Shown one piece after another: positions 1 to 10,225 of a DNA stretch of 64,000 bases. Under the pieces are notes generated by a model. The model did no database searches. It saw only the letters and a program-made list of their open reading frames with translations, and was not told the DNA's origin. The DNA lies in assembly GCF_029227915.1 (NCBI RefSeq), contig NC_079877.1, forward strand, positions 36,545,851 through 36,609,850, given 5' to 3'. The stretch comes from Hydractinia symbiolongicarpus (Eukaryota; Cnidaria; Hydrozoa; Anthoathecata; Hydractiniidae). Made by a program: the position numbers and the translations under genes. How positions within the stretch are numbered: the first letter of the stretch is position 1; each line of letters starts with the position of its first letter.

Positions 1-57
1 CGGGAAATCGCGGGTTTTCGTTTGCCGGCGATTAAACTTCTTTTATTCAGCGTCTCA

Positions 58-79
58 TCAAAAATGAAAACATTTTTGA
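58..79. repeat. Perfect short dyad (9-bp arms, 4-base loop), one per monomer
   Basis: Positions 58-66 read tcaaaaatg, 67-70 aaaa, and 71-79 catttttga. The arms are exact reverse complements, so the site can form a hairpin or cruciform. The same motif sits at the same place in most monomers of the first 17 kb and in a large share of later ones. Variants that break an arm include catcgaaaatg, cataaaaaatg, catttttaaaa and cattcctgaaa. A role in non-B structure or protein binding is inference. Confidence 0.85.
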
Positions 80-130
80 AAACTACAAATCTCATGCGTT
101 TTAGTGTTGAAAAAGTAATTTAAAAAATCG
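58..130. other. AT-rich core of the monomer (example)
   Basis: From the dyad to aaaaaatcg the unit is rich in A and T runs, about 24% G+C over units 61-130, including the run at 111-128 that carries taatttaaaaaa. This run puts stop codons in the forward frames, which is why forward open frames usually end there. The alternation of this core with the CpG-rich junction segment gives the array a roughly 200-bp composition wave. Confidence 0.75.
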
Positions 131-180
131 TTCTTCAAATGAGTTTACTCACAGGGTACTTTCTTTGTATATACTCGACT

Positions 181-233
181 ATACGGGCCAAGCACGGGAT
201 TTACGGGAATTCGCGGGTTTTTGTTTGCCGGCG
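181..233. other. GC-rich, CpG-dense segment spanning the monomer junction (example)
   Basis: The last 23 bases of one unit and the first 30 of the next are about 58% G+C, while the monomer as a whole is about 37%. Eight of the CpGs of the unit are concentrated here (unit positions 184, 195, 1, 9, 11, 19, 26, 29). The gccggc palindrome lies near the right end of the segment. The pattern recurs in every monomer with haplotype differences (aagcac or gagtcc; aaatcg or aattcg). It alternates with the AT-rich segment once per repeat. Confidence 0.8.
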
Positions 234-1420
234 ATTAAACTTCTTTTATTCAGCGTCTCATCAAAAATGAAAACATTTTTGAAAACTACAAGTCTCATGC
301 GTTTTAGTGGTGAAAAAATAATTTAAAAAATCGTTCGGGAAATGAGTTTTCTCACAGGGAACTTTCTTTGTATATACTCGACTATACGGGCCAAGCACGG
401 GATTTACGGGAAATCGCGGGTTTTCGTTTGCCGGCGATTAAACTTCTTTTATTCAGCGTCTCATCAAAAATGAAAACATTTTTAAAAACTACAAATCTCA
501 TGCGTTTTAGTGTTGAAAAAGTAATTTAAAAAATCGTTCGGGAAATGAGTTTACTCCCTGGGTATTTTCTTTGTATACTTTTGACTATACGGGCCGAGTC
601 CCGGATTTACGGGAATTCGCGGGTTTTCGTTTGCCAGCGATTAAACTTCTTTTATTCAGGGTCTCATCAAAAATGAAAACATTTTTGAAAACTACAAGTC
701 TCATGCGTTTTAGGCGTGAAAAGATAATTTAAAAAATCGTTCTTGAAATGAGTTTACTCACAGGGAACTTTCTTTGTATATACTCGACTATACGGGCCAA
801 GCACGGGATTTACGGGAAATCGCGGGTTTTCGTTTGCCGGCGATTAAACTTCTTTTATTCAGCGTCTCATCAAAAATGAAAACATTTTTGAAAACTACAA
901 ATCTCATGCGTTTTAGTGTTGAAAAAGTAATTTAAAAAATCGTTCTTCAAATGAGTTTACTCACAGGGTACTTTCTTTGTATATACTCGACTATACGGGC
1001 CAAGCACGGGATTTACGGGAATTCGCGGGTTTTTGTTTGCCGGCGATTAAACTTCTTTTATTCAGCGTCTCATCAAAAATGAAAACATTTTTGAAAACTA
1101 CAAGTCTCATGCGTTTTAGTGGTGAAAAAATAATTTAAAAAATCGTTCGGGAAATGAGTTTACTCCCTGGGTATTTTCTTTGTACACTTTTGACTAAACG
1201 GGCCGAGTCCCGGTTTTTCGGGAATCGCGGATTTTTGTTTGCCAGCGATTAAACTTCTTTTATTCAGCGTCTCATCAAAAATGAAAACATTTTTGAAAAC
1301 TAAAAGTCTCATGCGTTTTAGTGGTGAAAAAATAATTTAAAAAATCGTTCGGGAAATGAGTTTACTCACAGGGTACTTTCTTTGTATACATTCGACTATA
1401 CGGGCCGAGTCCGGGATTTA

Positions 1421-4400
1421 CGGGAATTCGGGGGTTTTTGTTTGCCGGCGATTAAACTTCTTTTATTCAGCGTCTCATCAAAAATGAAAACATTTTTGAA
1501 AACTACAAGTCTCATGCGTTTTGGTGGTGAAAAGATAATTTAAAAAATCGTTCTTGAAATGAGTTTACTCACAGGGTACTTTCTTTGTATATACTCGACT
1601 ATACGGGCCAAGCACGGGATTTACGGGAAATCTCGGGTTTTCGTTTGCCGGCGATTAAACTTCTTTTATTCAGCGTCTCATCAAAAATGAAAACATTTTT
1701 GAAAACTAAAAGTCTCATGCGTTTTAGTGGTGAAAAAATAATTTAAAAAATCATTCGGGAAATGAGTTTACTCACAGGGTACTTTCTTTTCATACATTCG
1801 ACTATACGGGCCGAGTCCGGGATTTACGGGAAATCGCGGGTTTTCGTTTGCCGGCGATTAAACATCTTTTATTCAGCGTCTCATCAAAAATGAAAACATT
1901 TTTGAAAACTACAAGTCTCATACGCTTTAGTGGTGAAAAAATAATTTAAAAAATCGTTCGGGAAATGAGTTTACTCCCTGGGTATTTTCTTTGTATACTT
2001 TTGACTATACGGTCTGAGTCCCGGATTTACGGGAATTCGCGGGTTTTCGTTTGCCAGTGATTAAACTTCTTTTATTCAGCGTCTCATCAATAATGAAAAC
2101 ATTTTTGAAAACTACAAGTCTCATGCGTTTTAGGCGTGAAAAGATAATTTAAAAAATCGTTCTTGAAATGAGTTTACTCACAGGGTACTTTCTTTGTATA
2201 TACTCGACTATACGGGCCAAGCACGGGATTTACGGGAAATCGCGGGTTTTCGTTTGCCGGCGATTAAACTTCTTTTATTCAGCGTCTCATCAAAAATGAA
2301 AACATTTTTGAAAACTACAAATCTCATGCGTTTTAGTGTTGAAAAAATAATTTAAAAAATCGTTCGGAAAATGAGTTTACTCACAGGGTACTTTCTTTGT
2401 ATACATTCGACTATACGGGCCGAGTCCGAGATTTACGGGAATTCGCGGGTTTTTGTTTGCCGGCGATTAAACTTCTTTTATTCAGCGTCTCATCAAAAAT
2501 GAAAACATTTTTGAAAACTACAAGTCTCATGCGTTTTAGTGGTGAAAAGATAATTTAAAAAATCGTTCTTCAAATGAGTTTACTCACAGGGTACTTTCTT
2601 TGTATATACTCGACTATACGGGCCAAGCACGGGATTTACGGGAATTCGCGGGTTATTGTTTGCCGGCGATTAAACTTCTTTTATTCAGCGTCTCATCAAA
2701 AATGAAAACATTTTTGAAAACTACAAGTCTCATGCGTTTTAGTGGTGAAAAAATAATTTAAAAAATCGTTCGGGAAATGAGTTTACTCCCTGGGTATTTT
2801 CTTTGTACACTTTTGACTAAACGGGCCGAGTCCCGGATTTACGGGAATCGCGGATTTTTGTTTGCCAGCGATTAAACTTCTTTTATTCAGCGTCTCATCA
2901 AAAATGAAAACATTTTTGAAAACTAAAAGTCTCATGCGTTTTAGTGGTGAAGAAATAATTTAAAAAATCGTTCGGGAACTGAGTTTACTCACAGGGTACT
3001 TTCTTTGTATACATTCGACTATACGGGCCGAGTCCGGGATTTACCGGAATTCGGGGGTTTTTGTTTGCCGGCGATTAAACTTCTTTTATTCAGCGTCTCA
3101 TCAAAAATGAAAACATTTTTGAAAACTACAAGTCTCATGCGTTTTGGTGGTGAAAAGATAATTTAAAAAATCGTTCTTGAAATGAGTTTACTCACAGGGT
3201 ACTTTCTTTGTATATACTCGACTATATGGGCCAAGCACGGGATTTACGGGAAATCTCGGGTTTTCGTTTGCCGGCGATTAAACTTCTTTTATTCAGCGTC
3301 TCATCAAAAATGAAAACATTTTTGAAAACTACAAGTCTCATGCGTTTTGGTGGTGAAAAGATAATTTAAAAAATCGTTCTTGAAATGAGTTTACTCACAG
3401 GGTACTTTCTTTGTATATACTCGACTATACGGGCCAAGCACGGGATTTACGGGAAATCTCGGGTTTTCGTTTGCCGGCGATTAAACTTCTTTTATTCAGC
3501 GTCTCATCAAAAATGAAAACATTTTTGAAAACTAAAAGTCTCATGCGTTTTAGTGGTGAAAAAATAATTTAAAAAATCGTTCGGGAAATGAGTTTACTCA
3601 CAGGGTACTTTCTTTTCATACATTCGACTATACGGGCCGAGTCCGGGATTTACGGGAAATCGCGGGTTTTCGTTTGCCGGCGATTAAACATCTTTTATTC
3701 AGCGTCTCATCAAAAATGAAAACATTTTTGAAAACTACAAGTCTCATACGCTTTAGTGGTGAAAAAATAATTTAAAAAATCGTTCGGGAAATGAGTTTAC
3801 TCCCTGGGTATTTTCTTTGTATACTTTTGACTATACGGTCTGAGTCCCGGATTTACGGGAATTCGCGGGTTTTCGTTTGCCAGCGATTAAACTTCTTTTA
3901 TTCAGCGTCTCATCAATAATGAAAACATTTTTGAAAACTACAAGTCTCATGCGTTTTAGGCGTGAAAAGATAATTTAAAAAATCGTTCTTGAAATGAGTT
4001 TACTCACAGGGTACTTTCTTTGTATATACTCGACTATACGGGCCAAGCACGGGATTTACGGGAAATCGCGGGTTTTCGTTTGCCGGCGATTAAACTTCTT
4101 TTATTCAGCGTCTCATCAAAAATGAAAACATTTTTGAAAACTACAAATCTCATGCGTTTTAGTGTTGAAAAAATAATTTAAAAAATCGTTCGGAAAATGA
4201 GTTTACTCACAGGGTACTTTCTTTGTATACATTCGACTATACGGGCCGAGTCCGAGATTTACGGGAATTCGCGGGTTTTTGTTTGCCGGCGATTAAACTT
4301 CTTTTATTCAGCGTCTCATCAAAAATGAAAACATTTTTGAAAACTACAAGTCTCATGCGTTTTAGTGGTGAAAAGATAATTTAAAAAATCGTTCTTCAAA

Positions 4401-4869
4401 TGAGTTTACTCACAGGGTACTTTCTTTGTATATACTCGACTATACGGGCCAAGCACGGGATTTACGGGAATTCGCGGGTTATTGTTTGCCGGCGATTAAA
4501 CTTCTTTTATTCAGCGTCTCATCAAAAATGAAAACATTTTTGAAAACTACAAGTCTCATGCGTTTTAGTGGTGAAAAAATAATTTAAAAAATCGTTCGGG
4601 AAATGAGTTTACTCCCTGGGTATTTTCTTTGTACACTTTTGACTAAACGGGCCGAGTCCCGGATTTACGGGAATCGCGGATTTTTGTTTGCCAGCGATTA
4701 AACTTCTTTTATTCAGCGTCTCATCAAAAATGAAAACATTTTTGAAAACTAAAAGTCTCATGCGTTTTAGTGGTGAAGAAATAATTTAAAAAATCGTTCG
4801 GGAACTGAGTTTACTCACAGGGTACTTTCTTTGTATACATTCGACTATACGGGCCGAGTCCGGGATTTA
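1421..4869. repeat. 8-monomer higher-order repeat, second copy expanded to 9 monomers
   Basis: A diagnostic opening, gaattcgggggttttt, occurs at monomers starting 1421, 3044 and 4870. The first spacing is 1623 bp (8 monomers) and the second 1826 bp (9 monomers). The units between match in order: the ctcatacgctttag unit, the tcaataatg/aggcgtg unit, the ttcggaaaatgag unit ending gtccgag, the gggttattg unit, and the gaatcgcggattt/aactaaaag unit. The second copy differs by one extra monomer at 3247-3449. Copies share most private variants, so the duplication is recent. Confidence 0.88.
3247..3449. repeat. Extra hybrid monomer inserted in the 8-mer
   Basis: This unit opens with aaatctcggg like the following unit (3450), but its second half carries ttttggtggtgaaaagataa and ttcttgaaatgag like the preceding unit (3044). 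The corresponding place in the first copy, after 1421, has no such unit. It is what a one-monomer slip in unequal exchange between neighbouring units would leave. Confidence 0.8.
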
Positions 4870-5189
4870 CCGGAATTCGGGGGTTTTTGTTTGCCGGCGA
4901 TTAAACTTCTTTTATTCAGCGTCTCATCAAAAATGAAAACATTTTTGAAAACTACAAGTCTCATGCGTTTTGGTGGTGAAAAGATAATTTAAAAAATCGT
5001 TCTTGAAATGAGTTTACTCACAGGGTACTTTCTTTGTATATACTCGACTATACGGGCCAAGCACGGGATTTACGGGAAATCTCGGGTTTTCGTTTGCCGG
5101 CGATTAAACTTCTTTTATTCAGCGTCTCATCAAAAATGAAAACATTTTTGAAAACTACAAGTCTCATGCGTTTTAGTGGTGAAAAAATA

Positions 5190-8100
5190 ATTTAAAAAAT
5201 CGTTCGGGAAATGAGTTTACTCCCTGGGTATTTTCTTTGTATACTTTTGACTAAACGGGCCGAGTCCCGGATTTACGGGAATCGCGGATTTTTGTTTGCC
5301 AGCGATTAAACTTCTTTTATTCAGCGTCTCATCAAAAATGAAAACATTTTTGAAAACTAAAAGTCTCATGCGTTTTAGTGGTGAAAAGATAATTTAAAAA
5401 ATCGTTCGGGAAATGAGTTTACTTCCTAGATACTTTCTTTGTAAACTTTTGGCTATACGGGCCGAGTCCGGGATTTACGGGAATTCGCGGGTTTTCGTTT
5501 GCCGGCGATTAAACTTCTTTTATTCAGCGTCTCATCAAAAATGAAAACATTTTTGAAAACTACAAGTCTCATGCGTTTAAGTGGTGAAAAGATAATTTAA
5601 AAAATCGTTCTGGAAATGAGTTTACTCGCAGGGTACTTTCTTTGTATACTTTCGACTATACGGACCGAGTCCGGGATTTACGGGAAATCGCGGGTTTTCG
5701 TTTGCCGGCGATTAAACTTCTTTTATTCAGCGTCTCATCAAAAATGAAAACATTTTTGAAAACTACAAGTCTCATGCGTTTTAGTGGTGAAAAAATAATT
5801 TAAAAAATCGTTCGGGAAATGAGTTTACTCCCTGGGTATTTTCTTTGTACACTTTTGACTAAACGGGCCGAGTCCCGGATTTACGGGAATTCGCGGGTTT
5901 TCGTTTGCCAGCGATTAAACTTCTTTTATTCAGCGTCTCATCAAAAATGAAAACATTTTTGAAAACTACAAGTCTCATGCGTTTTAGTGGTGAAAAGATA
6001 ATTTAAAAAATCGTTCTTGAAATGAGTTTACTCACAGGGTACTTTCTTTGTATATACTCGACTATACGGGCCAAGCACGGGATTTACGGGAATTCGCGGG
6101 TTTTTGTTTGCCGGCGATTAAACTTCTTTTATTCAGCGTCTCATCAGAAATGAAAACATTTTTGAAAACTGCAAGTCTCATGCGTTTTAGTGGTGAAAAA
6201 ATAATTTAAAAAATCGTTCGGGAAATGAGTTTACTCACAGGGTACTTTCTTTGTATACATTCGACTATACGGGCCGAGTCCGGGATTTACGGGAATTCGC
6301 GGGTTTTTGTTTGCCGGCGATTAAACTTCTTTTATTCAGCGTCTCATCAAAAATGAAAACATTTTTGAAAACTACAAGTCTCATGCGTTTTAGTGGTGAA
6401 AAGATAATTTAAAAAATCGTTCTTGAAATGAGTTTACTCACAGGGTACTTTCTTTGTATATACTCGACTATACGGGCCAAGCACGGGATTTACGGGAATT
6501 CGCGGGTTTTTGTTTGCCGGCGATTAAACTTCTTTTATTCAGCGTCTCATCAAAAATGAAAACATTTTTGAAAACTACAAGTCTCATGCGTTTTAGTGGT
6601 GAAAAGATAATTTTAAAAATTGTTCTGGAAATGAGTTTACTCCCTGAGTACTTTCTTTGTATACTTTTGACTATACGAGCCGAGTCCGGGATTTACGGGA
6701 AATCGTTGGTTTTCGTTTGCCGGCGATTAAACTTCTTTTATTCAGCGTCTCATCAAAAATGAAAACAATTTTCAAAAGTACAAGTCTTATGCCTTTTAGT
6801 GGTGAAAAAATAATTTAAAAAATCGTTCGGGAAATGAGTTTACTCCCTGGGTAGTTTCTTTGTATACTTTTGACTATACGGCCCCAGTCCGGGATTTACG
6901 GGAAATCGTTGGTTTTCGTTTGCCGGCGATTAAACTTCTTTTATTCAGCGTCTCATCAAAAATGAAAACATTTTTGAAATCTACAAGTCTCATGCGTTTT
7001 GGTGGTGAAAAGATAATTTAAAAAATCGTTCTTGAAATGAGTTTACTCACAGGGTACTTTCTTTGTATATACTCGACTATACGGGCCAAGCACGGGATTT
7101 AAATCGTTCGGGAAATGACTTTACTCCCTGGGTAGTTTCTTTGTGTACTTTTGACTATACGGGCCGAGTCCGGGATTTACGGGAAATCGCGGGTTTTCGT
7201 TTGCCGGCGATTAAACTTCTTTTATTCAGCGTCTCATCAAAAATGAAAACATTTTTGAAAACTACAAGTCTCATGCGTTTTAGTGGTGAAAAAATAATTT
7301 AAAAAATCGTTCGGGAAATGAGTTTACTCCCTGGGTATTTTCTTTGTATACTTTTGACTAAACGGGCCGAGTCCCGGATTTACGGGAATCGCGGATTTTT
7401 GTTTGCCAGCGATTAAACTTCTTTTATTCAGCGTCTCATCAAAAATGAAAACATTTTTGAAAACTAAAAGTCTCATGCGTTTTAGTGGTGAAAAGATAAT
7501 TTAAAAAATCGTTCGGGAAATGAGTTTACTTCCTAGATACTTTCTTTGTATACTTTTGGCTATACGGGCCGAGTCCGGGATTTACGGGAATTCGCGGGTT
7601 TTCGTTTGCCGGCGATTAAACTTCTTTTATTCAGCGTCTCATCAAAAATGAAAACATTTTTGAAAACTACAAGTCTCATGCGTTTAAGTGGTGAAAAGAT
7701 AATTTAAAAAATCGTTCTGGAAATGAGTTTACTCGCAGGGTACCTTCTTTGTATACTTTCGACTATACGGACCGAGTCCGGGATTTACGGGAAATCGCGG
7801 GTTTTCGTTTGCCGGCGATTAAACTTCTTTTATTCAGCGTCTCATCAAAAATGAAAACATTTTTGAAAACTACAAGTCTCATGCGTTTTAGTGGTGAAAA
7901 AATAATTTAAAAAATCGTTCGGGAAATGAGTTTACTCCCTGGGTATTTTCTTTGTACACTTTTGACTAAACGGGCCGAGTCCCGGATTTACGGGAATTCG
8001 CGGGTTTTCGTTTGCCAGCGATTAAACTTCTTTTATTCAGCGTCTCATAATAAATGAAAACATTTTTGAAAACTACAAGTCTCATGAGTTTTAGTGGTGA

Positions 8101-9012
8101 AAAGATAATTTAAAAAATCGTTCTTGAAATGAGTTTACTCACAGGGTACTTTCTTTGTATATACTCGACTATACGGGCCAAGCACGGAATTTACGGGAAA
8201 TCGAGGGTTTTCGTTTGCCGACGATTAAACTTCTTTTATTCAGCGTCTCATCAGAAATGAAAACATTTTTGAAAACTGCAAGTCTCATGCGTTTTAGTGG
8301 TGAAAAAATAATTTAAAAAATCGTTCGGGAAATGAGTTTACTCACAGGGTACTTTCTTTGTATACATTCGACTATACGGGCCGAGTCCGGGATTTACGGG
8401 AATTCGCGGGTTTTTGTTTGCCGGCGATTAAACTTCTTTTATTCAGCGTCTCATCAAAAATGAAAACATTTTTGAAAACTACAAGTCTCATGCGTTTTAG
8501 TGGTGAAAAGATAATTTAAAAAATCGGTCTTGAAATGAGTTTACTCACAGGGTACTTTCTTTGTATATACTCGACTATACGGGCCAAGCACGGGATTTAC
8601 GGGAATTCGCGGGTTTTTGTTTGCCGGCGATTAAACTTCTTTTATTCAGCGTCTCATCAAAAATGAAAACATTTTTGAAAACTACAAGTCTCATGCGTTT
8701 TAGTGGTGAAAAGATAATTTTAAAAATTGTTCTGGAAATGAGTTTACTCCCTGAGTACTTTCTTTGTATACTTTTGACTATACGAGCCGAGTCCGGGATT
8801 TACGGGAAATCGTTGGTTTTCGTTTGCCGGCGATTAAACTTCTTTTATTCAGCGTCTCATCAAAAATGAAAACAATTTTCAAAAGTACAAGTCTTATGCC
8901 TTTTAGTGGTGAAAAAATAATTTAAAAAATCGTTCGGGAAATGAGTTTACTCCCTGGGTAGTTTCTTTGTATACTTTTGACTATACGGCCCCAGTCCGGG
9001 ATTTACGGGAAA
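5190..9012. repeat. 2107-bp tandem duplication (11 monomers with a deletion)
   Basis: Diagnostic variants recur 2107 bp apart. Examples are acttcctagatac at 5421 and 7528, tttgtacacttttgactaaac near 5846 and 7953, tcatcagaaatg, a private cttatgcctttt at about 6787 and 8894, and the 102-codon chance frame at 6454 and 8561. The value equals 11 x 203 minus about 126, because the period contains the truncated monomer at 7101-7179. The two copies run roughly 5190-6905 and 7297-9012; the 6906-7296 segment separates them. Confidence 0.85.
7101..7179. repeat. Truncated 79-bp monomer (125-bp deletion)
   Basis: The unit starting 6899 ends normally in gggattt at 7100 and then jumps to aaatcgttcggg, which is unit position 125. 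Units 203 and 1-124 are missing. Both flanking sequences contain attta-like A/T runs, which suggests a microhomology-guided deletion or misaligned exchange. The downstream side (gaaatgactttactccctgggtag, gtgtac) matches a complete monomer near 9740-9790, so a donor of this haplotype exists nearby. Confidence 0.9.
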
Positions 9013-9529
9013 TCGCGAGTTTTCGTTTGCCAGCGATTAAACTTCTTTTATTCCGCGTCTCATCAAAAATGAAAACATTTTTGAAAACTACAAGTCTCAT
9101 GCGTTTTAGTGGTGAAAAGATAATTTTAAAAATTGTTCTGGAAATGAGTTTACTCCCTGAGTACTTTCTTTGTATACTTTTGACTATACGAGCCGAGTCC
9201 GGGATTTACGGGAAATCGTTGGTTTTCGTTTGCCGGCGATTAAACTTCTTTTATTCAGCGTCTCATCAAAAATGAAAACAATTTTCAAAAGTACAAGTCT
9301 TATGCCTTTTAGTGGTGAAAAAATAATTTAAAAAATCGTTCGGGAAATGAGTTTACTCCCTGGGTAGTTTCTTTGTATACTTTTGACTATACGGCCCCAG
9401 TCCGGGATTTACGGGAAATCGCGAGTTTTCGTTTGCCAGCGATTAAACTTCTTTTATTCCGCGTCTCATCAAAAATGAAAACATTTTTGAAAACTACAAG
9501 TCTCATGCGTTTTAGTGGTGAAAAGATAA
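8655..9529. repeat. Dimer (406 bp) tandem duplication
   Basis: Two monomers are duplicated back to back. ctgagtactttc near 8750 and 9156, cttatgcctttt at 8894 and 9300, and the opening aaatcgcgagttttcg with attccgcgtctc near 9010 and 9416 are each spaced 406 bp. The match ends near 9124/9530, where one copy has gataattttaaaaattg and the other gataaattaaaaaatc. Confidence 0.82.
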
Positions 9530-10225
9530 ATTAAAAAATCTTTCTGGAAATGAGTTTACTCACAGGGTACTTTCTTTGTATATATTCGACTATACGGGCC
9601 AAGCCCGGGATTTAAGGGAAATCGCGCGTTTTCGTTTGCCGGCGATTAAACTTCTTTTATTCAGCGTCCCATCAAAAATTAAAACATTTTTGAAAACTAC
9701 AAGTCTCATGCGTTTTAGTGGTGAAAAAATAATTTCAAAATCGTTCGGGAAATGACTTTACTCCCTGGGTAGTTTCTTTGTGTACTTTTGACTATACGGG
9801 CCGAGTCCGGGATTTACGGGAAATCGCGGGTTTTCGTTTGCCAGCGATTAAACTTCTTTTATTCCGCGTCTCATCAAAAATGAGAACATTTTTGAAAACT
9901 ACAAGTCTCATGCGTTTTAGTGGTGAAAAGATAATTTAAAAAATCGTTCTGGAAATGAGTTTACTCACAGGGTACTTTCTTTGTATATATTTGACTATAC
10001 GGGCCAAGCCCGGGATTTACGGGAAATCGCGCGTTTTCGTTTGCCGGCGATTAAAGTTCTTTTATTCAGCGTCCCATCAAAAATGAAAACATTTTTGAAA
10101 ACTACAAGTCTCATGCGTTTTAGTGGTGAAAAAATAATTTAAAAAATCGTTCGGGAAATGAGTTTACTCACAGGGTACTTTCTTTGTATACATTCGACTA
10201 TACGGGCCGAGTCCGGGATTTACGG

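Larger units (their letters stand above)
1..203 (+). repeat. Representative satellite monomer (unit numbering used here)
   Basis: I number the unit from the cggg that begins the window; the next copies begin at 204, 407, 610 and 813. Landmarks in order are a variable opening (cgggaaatcgcggg or cgggaattcgcggg), the near-constant tttgccggcgattaaac at about 21-37, a conserved tctcatcaaaaatg at about 53-66, ctacaagtctcatgcg at about 83-98, agtggtgaaaa at about 103-113, an A/T run at 111-128, gaaatgagtttactc at about 136-150, and a variable end (141-203). A unit of this kind has about 76 G+C of 203. Common length variants are 202 bp (ttcggaaatg instead of ttcgggaaatg, or gaatcgcgg openings) and 204 bp (an extra T in cattttttgaaa). 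Confidence 0.95.
1..1160. repeat. 4-monomer (812 bp) higher-order repeat, partial
   Basis: The monomer beginning at 1 and the one beginning at 813 share the same diagnostic set: aaatctcatg instead of aagtctcatg, gtgttgaaaaagtaa, and ttcttcaaatgag. The next units (204 and 1016) also agree until about 347/1159, where one continues into ctcacagggaac and the other into ctccctgggtatt. Offset is 812 = 4 x 203. The left copy is probably cut by the window edge. Confidence 0.8.

Noticed and set aside
100-142. RNA polymerase III A/B boxes (tRNA-derived origin)
   Set aside because: agtggtg and gttcgggaa resemble fragments of A and B boxes, but the first half of the A box and the end of the B box do not fit, the spacing is too short, and no cloverleaf can be drawn.
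190-212. CENP-B box
   Set aside because: The closest place I found, in units reading agtcccggatttacggga, matches about 7 of the 9 essential bases on the reverse strand and misses two in the cgaa part. A chance match is likely, and most monomers have gagtccggg or aagcacggg instead and match less well.
6454-9275. Repeated 102-codon open frames on the + strand (6454, 8561, 8967 and similar at 18908, 32833, 34861, 35267, 37092, 57380, 58191)
   Set aside because: They read the same satellite bases in whichever frame happens to lack a stop. They exist only where indels or substitutions remove the usual taa in the AT core. 203 is not a multiple of 3, so the frame cannot continue. Similar chance frames occur on the opposite strand of the same units. 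No ribosome or promoter context and no recognisable domain.
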